Origin: Caldilineaceae bacterium
GTDB taxonomy: Bacteria > Chloroflexota > Anaerolineae > Caldilineales > Caldilineaceae
DNA length: 11,867 nt
Assembly (NCBI GenBank): GCA_028819675.1
Contig: JAPPKT010000474.1
Location: 1 to 11,867 of the forward strand
Direction: 5' to 3'
Shown here one piece after another: positions 1 to 7,772 of the stretch. Each line of letters begins with the position of its first letter. Within the stretch, counting starts at the first letter, position 1. Below the pieces are notes generated by a model. The model made no database searches and had not been told where the DNA came from. It saw only the letters and a program-made list of their open reading frames with translations. The position numbers and the translations under genes were made by a program.

Positions 1-161
1 GGCCCGGCGTCAAGGAAGGACTGGAGCTGCAGGGACAGGTGCGGGTGGTCGATGTAGCCCCAACCCTATGCTACCTGCTGGGGTTGCCCATGCCGCGCAA
101 CGTCGAAGGCGGGGTCGTCTACGAGGCGCTCACCGACACTGACTGGCACCTCAACAAGTAA
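1..161 (+). CDS. Alkaline phosphatase superfamily / type I phosphodiesterase, C-terminal fragment
   Basis: Only the last 52 codons of the gene are in the window, read in the frame that starts at base 3 and stops with TAA at 159-161. The fragment contains VRVVDVAPTLCYLLGLPMPR followed by a short segment ending in TDTDWHLNK. The pattern D-hydrophobic-APTxxYLLGLPxP followed by G-x-V is the usual C-terminal signature of alkaline phosphatase-superfamily enzymes of the type I phosphodiesterase/nucleotide pyrophosphatase and sulfatase-like group. In that family it follows the last metal-binding histidine. The catalytic Thr/Ser and all metal ligands lie outside the window, so substrate and integrity cannot be judged. 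The gene converges on the minus-strand cluster that ends at 216. Family call is from this one motif; phosphatase versus sulfatase is not settled. Confidence 0.7.
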   Translation, partial: PGVKEGLELQGQVRVVDVAPTLCYLLGLPMPRNVEGGVVYEALTDTDWHLNK

Positions 162-169
162 GCGTAAAC

Positions 170-205
170 GGGAGAAGGGAAGGCCGGGATGCCATACCTT
201 CTCCC
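170..205. terminator. Inverted repeat between convergent genes, possible bidirectional terminator
   Basis: GGGAGAAGG (170-178) and CCTTCTCCC (197-205) are perfect reverse complements and can form a 9-bp stem around an 18-nt loop. It lies between the phosphatase stop (161) and the stop of the convergent 137-residue gene (216-218), where a shared terminator is expected. No clear U-tract follows on either strand: the minus-strand side continues GTTTACGC and the plus-strand side is C-rich. The terminator role is inferred from position and stem. Confidence 0.5.
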
Positions 206-215
206 CGCCCCCGCT

Positions 216-629
216 CTAGTAGTCTCCCTCATCGATCTCTCCCGCAGGCATCTCGATATCCACGACCTCACCCTGATCGTCAATGATGACGCGGAAGCCC
301 ATCATGCCCAGCCACTGCCGCGACTGCTCGGGAATCGCCTGCCCAACCGCCTGATCGATATTGTCAATCGAGGACTCCACCGCCGCCTTGGTGAAGATGT
401 CGTCCTTGCCCATCAGGTCCATCATGCCGCTCACGGCCAGCTCTCGGTGCTGGTCCACCTGGCCCTTCAGAAACTCTAGCACCTGCTGGTCCACCAGCGC
501 AGCGTCGATATGGCGCAGAAAGCCGTCCTCGTCGACTACATAGCAGGCGCGCTCCCCCACATGTCTAACCTGCGCCGCACTACGGCGTTCATCAAACACA
601 AGCCCCTCAAACATCGCCGAATTTGCCAA
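216..629 (-). CDS. Conserved hypothetical protein, 137 aa
   Basis: Function is not recognised. The protein is small, acidic and soluble-looking, with no signal peptide or membrane segment. Visible blocks are a YVVDEDGFLRHIDA segment (about 30-43), a helical stretch (about 47-70), GKDDIFTKAAVESSIDNIDQ (about 74-93), then WLGMMGFRVIIDDQGEVVDI (about 106-125) and an acidic tail. From memory these blocks (DGFxRHxDA, KDDxFTKA, WLGMMGFRV) recur in uncharacterised proteins of Chloroflexota; I cannot verify this by search. The chosen start is TTG at 629: GGAGAG (634-639, minus strand) sits at good Shine-Dalgarno distance, whereas the first ATG (612-614) has no SD. It lies 123 nt downstream of the isomerase gene on the same strand, so it may be the last gene of the recD2 cluster. 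Real gene: likely; function: unknown. Confidence 0.75.
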   Translation of the reverse strand: MANSAMFEGLVFDERRSAAQVRHVGERACYVVDEDGFLRHIDAALVDQQVLEFLKGQVDQHRELAVSGMMDLMGKDDIFTKAAVESSIDNIDQAVGQAIPEQSRQWLGMMGFRVIIDDQGEVVDIEMPAGEIDEGDY

Positions 630-633
630 GGTA

Positions 634-639
634 CTCTCC
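634..639 (-). promoter_or_regulatory. Ribosome binding site deciding a TTG start
   Basis: On the minus strand this reads GGAGAG, with the GGAG core 6 nt before the TTG at 629-627. The alternative ATG 15 nt downstream lacks a purine-rich element at the right distance, so this site favours the TTG start. Confidence 0.6.
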
Positions 640-752
640 GGTTTCAGTTCTCAGAATCCCTCTTTTGCTCCGGCTGAATTCCTGAGAAATGGCATTTGCC
701 CCGTCTGTCAGGTTCTACGCCGCGGCAGTCATCTAAGTTTCTTCGCAACCCC

Positions 753-1532
753 TTACATCAGCGCAGCCCGGCTCTCAAGGAACTCCCGGCTGCGGCGCAC
801 ACTCGCGACCGGATCCTTGGGCAGATCGTGCTCCACGACGTAACACGTCGCGCCGGCCGCGCGGCAGGCCGGTATAAGCGCGTCCCAGTCCAACCTCCCG
901 TAACCGACGTCGGCCAGGCCCATCTGGTCCTCGTTCTCACCCGCCGGTGCCAAATCTTTGGCATGGATGTACGGACACCGCCCCGTATACTTCTCTACCA
1001 ACTCCTGCGGCGCGGCGTCGCCGTCCGTTATCCAGGCCAGGTCCGGCTCCCAAAACAGATTCTCCGGTTCCGCATTCTCCAGCACCAGGTCGATCGCGCG
1101 CCCACCGTCGAACGCTTCCATCTCAAAGGCATGGTTATGATAGCCCAGTTGCATCCCCTCCGCCCGGCAGCGCACGCCCAATTCATTGAGCGTCTTCCCG
1201 AACGCCCGCCACGTATTTGCATTCGCCGCCTGCCGCACTTCAGGATCAGGCATGGGGATGATAAGACGGTCATTCCCAATTGCCCGGTGAAATGCAACCG
1301 TGCCGGAGAAATCCTCGGCCAGGGCCTGGTAAGGTACGTGGGCCGATACCGCCTGCAAACCATGCCGGTCCAACACCGCCTTCGCCTGCTCGCCGCTATG
1401 GTCCGGCAGAAAGATCAGTTCCACACCTTCAAATCCTGCCTCGGCCGCGGCAGCCGCTACCTCGTCAAAGCTGTCAGAAACGTGACGCAGGCTGTACAGT
1501 TGTACGGCGATCGTTGGCTTATCGTTGCTCAT
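753..1532 (-). CDS. Sugar phosphate isomerase/epimerase-like TIM barrel protein
   Basis: This 259-residue protein fits the xylose isomerase-like / AP-endonuclease-2 TIM barrel family (sugar phosphate isomerases and epimerases, cytosolic, divalent-metal dependent). It opens with IAVQLYSLRHV (about 9-19), the first strand and loop typical of the family, then GFEGVELIF (about 33-41). Later blocks are LGYHNHAFEME (about 129-139), EPDLAWITDGD (about 162-172), YIHAKDLAP (about 188-196) and YVVEHDLPKDP (about 231-241); their His, Asp and Glu residues match the usual metal-ligand positions. Length is normal and no export signal is seen. The start ATG overlaps the recD2 stop as ATGA and has TGGAGA 8 nt upstream inside recD2, so translation is probably coupled. 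The family is secure; the sugar substrate is not. A functional link with the helicase is not evident. Confidence 0.88.
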   Translation of the reverse strand: MSNDKPTIAVQLYSLRHVSDSFDEVAAAAAEAGFEGVELIFLPDHSGEQAKAVLDRHGLQAVSAHVPYQALAEDFSGTVAFHRAIGNDRLIIPMPDPEVRQAANANTWRAFGKTLNELGVRCRAEGMQLGYHNHAFEMEAFDGGRAIDLVLENAEPENLFWEPDLAWITDGDAAPQELVEKYTGRCPYIHAKDLAPAGENEDQMGLADVGYGRLDWDALIPACRAAGATCYVVEHDLPKDPVASVRRSREFLESRAALM

Positions 1533-4006
1533 GCAAATGTCTCCATTTCTGTCGCACGCCGTATCCGCTCGGTCAGCCCGCTGTAACGTTGGGCCACCTG
1601 GTCGTTGCCCACGGCCATGCTGATCGCTTTCAGTTGCCCCACCAGCACAACCAGCCGCTTCGCCCGCGTGACCGCCGTGTACAGCAGATTCCGTTGAAGT
1701 AGCTTGAAGTGGCTGGTAAGCAGTGGGATGACGACTGCCGGGAACTCACTGCCCTGGCTCTTGTGTACGCTGATCGCATAGGCATGGACCAGCTCGTCCA
1801 ACTCCGAAATGTCGTAGCCGACGGAGCGCCCGTCGATTTCGACCGCTACCTGCTGTTCAACTGGGTCGACTACTCTAATATAACCCATATCGCCATTGAA
1901 CACATCTTTGTCATAATTGTTGCGCATCTGCATCACCCGGTCCCCCGCCCGGTAGATGCTGTCGCCATAGCTGCGTTCGACCCTGTCCGGTCCGGGCGGA
2001 TTTAGCGCCTGCTGGATCATCTCGTTAAGTGACTTTACGCCGGCCGCCCCGCGGTGCATGGGGCTGAGAATCTGAATATCCTCGGCTGGAATGCCAAAAC
2101 GGCGCGGGATCCGCTCCTGGACGAGCTCCACGCACAGTTGCGCGGCCCGCTCTGGCTCCTCCGTACGGAACAGAAAGAAATCTTCGGCCTCCACGCCCTC
2201 TCGCCCGGACGACCGTGTCAATACCGGTATCTCACCGCGATTGATGCGATGGGCATTCTCGACGATGTAACTGCCCGCCGCCTGCCGAAATATCCTGTCC
2301 AGCCGCACCACGTCACAATAGGCCCGAAAACCTGCACCGGGAACGTCCCAGGTCCCTTCGCCCGCCTCCTCTATCGCCGCGATCACGTCGCGCAGCACGT
2401 TACCTGCTCCCACACTCGGCAGCTGGTCCACGTCGCCAACCAGCAGCAGCGACATCTCCGCAGGAATCGCCTTGAGAAGATGATTCATCAGGATCAAATC
2501 CAGCATCGAGGACTCGTCCACGATCAGCAGGTCACCCCTGAGCGGGCTCTCTTCATTGCGTTTGAACGACATCCCGGCTGCCGGCTGCACCTGAAGCAGC
2601 CTGTGCACCGTCTTCGCCGGCCTTCCCGTCGCCTCAGCCAGCCTTTTTGCCGCACGACCGGTCGGCGCCGCCAGGATCGCCTTCGCGCCCGCGTCCTCGC
2701 ACAGTTCAATAATAGTGCGCACGACAGTCGTCTTGCCCGTGCCGGGCCCCCCGGTCAGCACCGTCAGCCGGTTGGTCAGCGCCGTCTGCACCGCCTCCTT
2801 TTGCCGCGCAACCAGACGCACACGGCCGCCGTCGTAACCTGCCCTCTCCTCGACCCGCGCAAACCTCCGTTCCCAGTCCATGCCCTGAAACGAAGCCAGC
2901 GCACTGGAACTGCGTCCGCCTCCCCACTGCGCCGCGCGAAACGCCCGCATCATCATACTCAACCGGTTGCTTACACCCACTTCACCGTAATACATCGGCG
3001 TCAGATAGACCGCCTGCCCGCCCTCCAATAGCGCCTCTGTCTGCTCTGCGGACGGCTTTTCACCGGCCCTGCGGTCCGCGGGCAGCAAAGGCATCGGCTG
3101 CGAGCTCGAAGGCTCGTAAATCCCGGCCACCGCCCAGTGCAGCGCCTCGGCCTCCTCACCCGGCCCCGAAGCGAGCTTTATGCGGTCCCCCCCTTTCAAA
3201 TGCAGCAGCCCGGCCGTCACCTTGTCCTTCCCAACCTTCAGCAACGCATCGGCCTTCCCGATCAGTTCCCCGCTTGGCAGGTAAACATGCCCCTCATCCC
3301 TTGCCCGGTTGAGCGCAAACTCGACCCCCGCTGCAATGCGCTGCGGCGCGTCTTCAGCGACGCCCAGGGCCATGCCTATCCTGTCCGCCGTCAGAAAACC
3401 GATGCCGTATATGTCCTCTGAGAGGCGGTATGGATTCCGCTGCACCGTCTCGACCGCGCCGTCACCGTAACGCTTGTAGATCTTTCCCGCCAGACTGGTG
3501 CTGACACCGTGCCCCTGCAGAAAGATCATCACCTCCTTGACCGCCTTCTTTTCGGCCCAGCCAGCGTTGATCATCTTTACCCGCTTGCGCCCGACCCCGC
3601 CTACCTCGGACAGACGCTGCGGTTGGTTGTCAATGACCTCCAGTGTCTCCGCCCCAAAGTGATCGACGATGCGCTTGGCCGTCACCGGGCCTACCCCCTT
3701 TATCAGGCCGCTGCCCAGAAACTTCTCGATACCGGCCACCGTCGCCGGCAGCACCGAACGCATGTCGTCAACCAGGAACTGTTTGCCATACTGCGGATGC
3801 GTCCCCCACTGCCCGCGCAGCTCCACCGCCTCGCCTTCAACCACGCCGACCATCTCGCCTACGACCGCCGCCTGCTTCTGCCAGGGCGGCAGTTGAGACG
3901 TCGGACTCTCCGGCGCCAGCTTGGCGACAGTATAGCCGTTTTCCTCGTTGTGAAAGGTGATGCGTTCGATTACGCCGCGCAGAATTTCTTGCGTTGAGTC
4001 GCTCAT
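1529..4006 (-). CDS. recD2: RecD2-like ATP-dependent 5'-3' DNA helicase
   Basis: This is a superfamily 1B helicase of the RecD2 type, which in other bacteria works without RecBC and unwinds DNA 5'-3' in repair and replication stress. An N-terminal OB-like region (about 8-85) is followed by helix-hairpin-helix motifs GLIKGVGPVTAKRI (about 100-113) and LSEVGGVGRKRV (about 132-143). The helicase core has Walker A GGPGTGKTT (about 418-426), Walker B LLIVDESSM (about 491-499), GDVDQLPSVGAGN, HKSQGSEF (about 747) and motif VI TAVTRAK (about 776-782). At 825 residues it is longer than a typical RecD2 of roughly 720-780 because of extra sequence between about 300 and 400. An upstream GTG at 4105 would add 33 residues unlike the family; the ATG at 4006 matches the usual start and sits just after a promoter-like sequence. 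It is first in a cluster with the isomerase gene. Confidence 0.93.
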   Translation of the reverse strand: MSDSTQEILRGVIERITFHNEENGYTVAKLAPESPTSQLPPWQKQAAVVGEMVGVVEGEAVELRGQWGTHPQYGKQFLVDDMRSVLPATVAGIEKFLGSGLIKGVGPVTAKRIVDHFGAETLEVIDNQPQRLSEVGGVGRKRVKMINAGWAEKKAVKEVMIFLQGHGVSTSLAGKIYKRYGDGAVETVQRNPYRLSEDIYGIGFLTADRIGMALGVAEDAPQRIAAGVEFALNRARDEGHVYLPSGELIGKADALLKVGKDKVTAGLLHLKGGDRIKLASGPGEEAEALHWAVAGIYEPSSSQPMPLLPADRRAGEKPSAEQTEALLEGGQAVYLTPMYYGEVGVSNRLSMMMRAFRAAQWGGGRSSSALASFQGMDWERRFARVEERAGYDGGRVRLVARQKEAVQTALTNRLTVLTGGPGTGKTTVVRTIIELCEDAGAKAILAAPTGRAAKRLAEATGRPAKTVHRLLQVQPAAGMSFKRNEESPLRGDLLIVDESSMLDLILMNHLLKAIPAEMSLLLVGDVDQLPSVGAGNVLRDVIAAIEEAGEGTWDVPGAGFRAYCDVVRLDRIFRQAAGSYIVENAHRINRGEIPVLTRSSGREGVEAEDFFLFRTEEPERAAQLCVELVQERIPRRFGIPAEDIQILSPMHRGAAGVKSLNEMIQQALNPPGPDRVERSYGDSIYRAGDRVMQMRNNYDKDVFNGDMGYIRVVDPVEQQVAVEIDGRSVGYDISELDELVHAYAISVHKSQGSEFPAVVIPLLTSHFKLLQRNLLYTAVTRAKRLVVLVGQLKAISMAVGNDQVAQRYSGLTERIRRATEMETFA

Positions 4007-4013
4007 AAGTGTT

Positions 4014-4042
4014 AGGGTAGCAGAACGATTTGAACCGATCAA
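4014..4042 (-). promoter_or_regulatory. Candidate sigma70 promoter of recD2, possibly leaderless
   Basis: On the minus strand TTGATC (4037-4042, 4 of 6 matches to TTGACA) is separated by 17 bp from TACCCT (4014-4019, fits TAnnnT). A TG one base upstream of the hexamer makes it an extended -10. The hexamer ends 7 nt before the recD2 ATG at 4006, so transcription would start at or beside the start codon. No Shine-Dalgarno sequence is seen before this ATG, consistent with a leaderless mRNA. The -10 match is weak, so this is an inference. Confidence 0.35.
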
Positions 4043-4115
4043 CCCGCGCCACCCTAGCTGCGTGCCCAAAAACACAGCTCCACAGGTAGCGGAACCGCAT
4101 TTCACCGGCCCCTTT

Positions 4116-4121
4116 TACAAT
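4116..4121 (+). promoter_or_regulatory. Candidate -10 element upstream of the antiporter gene
   Basis: TACAAT matches the -10 consensus at 5 of 6 positions and would give a 5' leader of roughly 25-30 nt before the ATG at 4155. No convincing -35 hexamer is found 16-18 bp upstream, so this element is tentative. Confidence 0.3.
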
Positions 4122-4154
4122 CAAGACCGGAAGAAGGACAATCGCGAACTCCAA

Positions 4155-6077
4155 ATGGAAGAGATCGCAGGATCGTTTACGCCCCTACTTATCGTCATTT
4201 CGCTGGCATTCCTCGTGCCGCTGCTGCTCACGCGCTTCCAACGGCTGCGGCTGCCGATCGTCGTCGGCGAAATCATGGCCGGCATCGTCGTCGGCAGCAG
4301 CGGCTTCGGCTGGGTGACCCACGAAGACCAGCTGCTCACCCTCCTGGCCGAGTTTGGCTTCGTCTTCCTCATGTTCCTGGCCGGCATGGAGATCGACTTC
4401 GCCAATCTGAACATTGAACTGCCCGGCGTCGCCCGCGCCGGCGGCACGCGCACAGACCTCTCTACGTCTCAGGGACGCGACCGCCGCACCTTCGGCCCGC
4501 TTTCCATCAGCCTGATGGGCTTCATTCTGACTCTGGCTCTCTCTGCTATCGTCGGCTTTGCGCTCCTGCAGGTAGGCCTGGTCAGCAATCCCTGGATGAT
4601 GGCGCTCATCATGTCGACAACGTCGCTCGGCGTCGTCATGCCCGTACTCAAAGAGCAGGAGCTCATCCGCGGCCGCTTCGGACAGACGATCCTCATCGCC
4701 GCCCTCGTCGCCGACTTCGCCACCATGATCCTGATCACCGTGGTCATCGCCACCATCTCCCACGGTCTGACGCTCGACATCCTCCTCATCAGCCTGCTCT
4801 TCGTCGTCTTCTTCCTTCTCTACCGCCTGGGCATCGTCTCCCTCAACCGCTTCGATTCCTTGCGCCGCACCTTGGAAGACCTCAGCCACACCACCGCCCG
4901 CATCAAGATTCGCGGCGCCTTTACGATTATGCTGCTCTTTGTGGTGCTGGCCGAGGTATTGGGCGCGGAGATCATCCTGGGCGCCTTCATCGCCGGGGCC
5001 ATGCTCTCCCTGCTCTCCACCCGTGAAGATCTGGAGGCGATGCACCAGTTGGAGGCGGTCGGCTTCGGCTTCTTCATCCCTATCTTCTTCATCATGGTGG
5101 GGGTGAATTTCAATCTGGGCGCCCTGCTCGGGTCATCCGACGCCTTGATCCTGTTGCCGTTCCTGGTGCTGGCCGCATTCCTGGTCAAACTCCTGCCCGC
5201 CCTGCTCTTCCGCCTTCAGTTCACCTGGCGGGAGACCTTCGCAGCCGGCTTTCTTCTCTCGTCACGCCTCTCCCTGATCGTCGCCGCCTCGGCCATCGGC
5301 CTCAATTTGGGGATCATCAGCGAATCGGTCAACACGATCATCATTCTTGTAGCCATCGTCACAGTTACCGCCGCCCCCTTGGTCTTCAACCGCATCGTCC
5401 CCCGCACTTCCACGGCTACACCGCGGCCCATCGTGGTCTTCGGCGCCGAAAGGCTCGGGCTCCAGGTCGCTGAACAGCTCCTGGGACACCACGAAGAGGT
5501 CGTTCTCGTCGATCCGGATGAGAATCTGATTACCAGGGCCCGGCAACGCACCTCCGAAGGCATCAAGGTCATGCACGCCAGCATCGATGACGAAAACGAA
5601 GAACTCGCCGGCCATCTGGACCTGGCCGAAACTGTCGTCGTCACCCTCAGCGACACCGACCGCAACCGCCACATCTGCCACGTCGCCCGCACACGCTACG
5701 GCATCGACCACATCGTGACCCTCGTCCGGGAGACCAACCGCCTTGTGGAGTTCGAAAACCTCAACGTGACCGTCTTCAACCCTTCGCTCGACCAGGCCGC
5801 GCTCCTCAGTCTCCTCGCCCGCAACCCCGACATCTACGAGCTGCTCACTCGCACCGATGACAACAAAGAGGTCTCCGAAGTCTGGGTGCACAACCACGAC
5901 TACGGCGACAAGGCCCTGCGCGAGCTCATGCTGCCCGGCGACGTACTCATCCTCTCAATCCGCCGCGACGGTGAATTCATCGTGCCCCGCGGCAACACCC
6001 AGCTGGAATACGGCGACCACCTGACCCTTGTCGGCACCTTCGACCATCTGCACGCGGCGCGCGCGCTCTTCGCCTGA
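4155..6077 (+). CDS. CPA2 family cation/proton antiporter with C-terminal TrkA-N and TrkA-C (RCK) domains
   Basis: This 640-residue inner-membrane protein resembles KefB/KefC-type monovalent cation:proton antiporters. Residues 1 to about 410 hold many hydrophobic segments, including LPIVVGEIMAGIVVGSSGFG (about 33-52), FVFLMFLAGMEIDF (about 70-83) and LGAEIILGAFIAGAM (about 272-286), followed by GFFIPIFFIMVGVNF, all characteristic CPA2 blocks. A hydrophilic loop (about 93-115) interrupts the membrane domain. From about 425 a TrkA-N/RCK nucleotide-binding domain begins (PIVVFGAERLG, then VVLVDPDENLITRAR), and from about 575 a TrkA-C domain (LPGDVLILSIRRDGEFIVPR, then YGDHLTLVG). Such cytosolic domains usually gate transport through nucleotide or ligand binding. 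The Gly motif is GAERLG rather than GxGxxG, so NAD(H) binding may differ. The start at 4155 lacks a well-spaced SD (GAAGGA is 16 nt away); longer in-frame starts overlap recD2. K+ versus Na+ is not resolvable. Confidence 0.9.
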   Translation: MEEIAGSFTPLLIVISLAFLVPLLLTRFQRLRLPIVVGEIMAGIVVGSSGFGWVTHEDQLLTLLAEFGFVFLMFLAGMEIDFANLNIELPGVARAGGTRTDLSTSQGRDRRTFGPLSISLMGFILTLALSAIVGFALLQVGLVSNPWMMALIMSTTSLGVVMPVLKEQELIRGRFGQTILIAALVADFATMILITVVIATISHGLTLDILLISLLFVVFFLLYRLGIVSLNRFDSLRRTLEDLSHTTARIKIRGAFTIMLLFVVLAEVLGAEIILGAFIAGAMLSLLSTREDLEAMHQLEAVGFGFFIPIFFIMVGVNFNLGALLGSSDALILLPFLVLAAFLVKLLPALLFRLQFTWRETFAAGFLLSSRLSLIVAASAIGLNLGIISESVNTIIILVAIVTVTAAPLVFNRIVPRTSTATPRPIVVFGAERLGLQVAEQLLGHHEEVVLVDPDENLITRARQRTSEGIKVMHASIDDENEELAGHLDLAETVVVTLSDTDRNRHICHVARTRYGIDHIVTLVRETNRLVEFENLNVTVFNPSLDQAALLSLLARNPDIYELLTRTDDNKEVSEVWVHNHDYGDKALRELMLPGDVLILSIRRDGEFIVPRGNTQLEYGDHLTLVGTFDHLHAARALFA

Positions 6078-6200
6078 ATCCAAACGGCAGGCGCGTTCCA
6101 GCGAATACGCTATTCCCTTGTGCGTCGAGGGGCAAATGACGATCCGTTGCGATACGAGGAACCAAACAGGGGTCAGACGGTAGACCGGCCTAGCCAGCGC

Positions 6201-6710
6201 CTAAGTTGAAGAGACGTTGCCGTCATTTCTGGCCTGCAACCAGAGATCATGCGCCTTGCGCACCACCCGCCGCGTCGCCTCCTCCATCGGCATCTCTTCC
6301 AGACTGCCAACAGGCACCCAGGCGACGTCGTCAACGTCGTCGGCCGGCGCAACGTCGCCCCCTCGGAAGTGAGCCCAGAAGTCGATCACCACATAATGAT
6401 AGCGAACGCGGCCGGCACTGTCCCGGTGAATCGGCTCAAACAGGTCCACCAGACCTACAATTTCAATCTCGGCACCCGTCTCCTCCCGCACCTCCCTTTC
6501 CACGCCCGCCCGCACGGGCTCGCCCAAATCCAGCAATCCGCCGGGCAGCGCCCACAATCCCTTGGAAGGCGGCCGCCCTCGTACGACCATCAGAGCGAGG
6601 CCGGCGTCGTCGATTACAACGGCAGCCACCGCCACCAGCGGCGCCGGCGGATACTCCCGGCTGACGGTTACGGGGTAGGTTAGGTCTTGGAGGTTTTCGT
6701 CGCTGTGCAT
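6201..6710 (-). CDS. Nudix hydrolase
   Basis: The 169-residue protein carries a complete Nudix box at about 58-80: GLLDLGE, seven residues, then REVREETGA, matching Gx5Ex7REUxEExGU with every catalytic Glu present. The preceding GLWALPGG (about 51-58) is the usual strand before the box. Nudix enzymes hydrolyse a nucleoside diphosphate linked to another moiety in a Mg2+-dependent reaction in the cytosol. The pattern VAAVVIDDAGLALMVVRGRPPSKG resembles ADP-ribose or NADH pyrophosphatase-like and MutT-like members, but substrate cannot be read from sequence. The ATG at 6710 lies 2 nt past the HAD gene stop, so the two are probably co-transcribed and coupled; GTG at 6722 or TTG at 6716 would give slightly longer proteins that overlap the HAD gene. 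Both neighbours being phosphohydrolase-fold enzymes suggests a possible shared nucleotide or metabolite clean-up role, which is inference. Confidence 0.9.
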   Translation of the reverse strand: MHSDENLQDLTYPVTVSREYPPAPLVAVAAVVIDDAGLALMVVRGRPPSKGLWALPGGLLDLGEPVRAGVEREVREETGAEIEIVGLVDLFEPIHRDSAGRVRYHYVVIDFWAHFRGGDVAPADDVDDVAWVPVGSLEEMPMEEATRRVVRKAHDLWLQARNDGNVSST

Positions 6711-6712
6711 AC

Positions 6713-7765
6713 TCAACACCACTTTTCAATGAGTGCGGGTAATTCGGACAGCTTCTCGATCACCGCGTCCGGTCTGATGCTGTCCACCAGTCGTTGGTCC
6801 TCCGCCAGCGGGATCATGCGGCAGTGGACCGTCAGCGCACCGATCTCCTGCCCGCCGGCCACGTCATGCTTGAGGCTGTCGCCGACGCACACGATCTCAT
6901 ACGGCTCCGCGTCCCAGCGTTCGAGGACGGCACTGTAGATATCCTTCTCAGGCTTGCGCCACTCCACCGCCGCGCTGCTCAGACAGATGTCCAGATACGC
7001 GCGCAGGCCAGTATAGTCAACGATGCGCTGAAAGATGCGGTCGCTGGCATAGTTGGCAATCATCGCCACCGGAAAGCCCTCGCCCCGCAACTGTTGCAGC
7101 AGCTCGATCGCCCCCGGCATCGGCTCCCAAGCCGTCATCTCCGGCGCATAAAAGAGATCGACCGCCCGCCGCAGGACCTCCTCGTTCATCCGCGAAGCCG
7201 GATAACCGACGAACTGCAACAAAAAACTCAAGGTGTCGTCGGCCGTATGCTCCTCCTGCTCATCGTCCGACTTCGTTTCGGCAAAGATGCGCGCCTCAAC
7301 AAGATGCTCCGCAATCTCGTCGGGCAGGTCGGTCATCCCCGTCGAGCGCATGTAGGCGACCGCAGTCTCCGCTCCGCTGCTCATCAGCTCGTCGAGAGGC
7401 CGGTTGAGCCGGGCGAGCGTATTGTCAAAATCAAAGACCAACCCTTGCACCAACCTGCGCGGCCGCACTTGCGCCGCTTCACCGCTGAAGAACCGCTCGC
7501 TCAGACGCGCCACAGCAGCACTGTCAACTGCTTCATCCCCTTGATCTCGGGCGACACCCTCCAGTTCAGGGTCGGCGGGCGCCAGCCGGGCACGCGCTTC
7601 CTCCTGGGTTAGACCGGCGCCCCGGCTTCTGGCGCGCCGCATGAATTCGTCCAACTCCTGTGGAGTAAGTGGCTCCATCCCACGTGCATCGGGCTGCTCA
7701 TCCTGCCCTGATAAGGAACTGTCCGCGCTGGAAGAGTTTGCTTCCCCGGGTTGCCTGTCTGTCAT
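6713..7765 (-). CDS. HAD superfamily hydrolase with long N-terminal extension
   Basis: The C-terminal 240 residues form a HAD hydrolase: motif I LVFDFDNTLA with nucleophile D112 and D114, motif II region VAMIANYASDR (about 233-243), motif III WRKPEKDIY with K271, and motif IV CVGDSLKHD with D296 and D301. The helical segment between motifs I and II fits a C1-type cap, as in phosphoglycolate phosphatase-like and haloacid dehalogenase-like enzymes acting on small phosphorylated metabolites. Motif II carries Ala-Asn where Ser or Thr before Asn is usual. About 105 residues precede the domain: a Ser/Gln/Asp-rich, probably disordered start, then charged helices (about 30-65) with a TPQELDEFMRRA block. 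The start at 7765 is chosen over ATG 7771 because a strong promoter ends just before it; with 7771 the protein gains two residues. It is the first gene of a pair with the Nudix gene. Confidence 0.88.
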   Translation of the reverse strand: MTDRQPGEANSSSADSSLSGQDEQPDARGMEPLTPQELDEFMRRARSRGAGLTQEEARARLAPADPELEGVARDQGDEAVDSAAVARLSERFFSGEAAQVRPRRLVQGLVFDFDNTLARLNRPLDELMSSGAETAVAYMRSTGMTDLPDEIAEHLVEARIFAETKSDDEQEEHTADDTLSFLLQFVGYPASRMNEEVLRRAVDLFYAPEMTAWEPMPGAIELLQQLRGEGFPVAMIANYASDRIFQRIVDYTGLRAYLDICLSSAAVEWRKPEKDIYSAVLERWDAEPYEIVCVGDSLKHDVAGGQEIGALTVHCRMIPLAEDQRLVDSIRPDAVIEKLSELPALIEKWC

Positions 7766-7772
7766 AGGCATT

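Noticed and set aside
753..3997. Long plus-strand open frames (80-325 codons) opposite the isomerase and recD2 genes
   Set aside because: They are antisense to clearly conserved genes in GC-rich DNA, rich in Arg/Pro/His, and show no domain or SD.
3957..4154. N-terminal extension of the antiporter by 66 codons into recD2
   Set aside because: It overlaps the recD2 start antisense and its promoter region, and has no membrane or family features; the hydrophobic protein starts at 4155.
4185..5897. Minus-strand open frames up to 286 codons opposite the antiporter
   Set aside because: Extreme Glu/Asp/Gly composition typical of antisense reading of membrane-protein codons; no family resemblance.
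6078..6200. Terminator between the convergent antiporter and Nudix genes
   Set aside because: No stem of useful length or T-tract could be found in the 123-bp gap; the AGGGGTCAGAC string there has no visible inverted partner.
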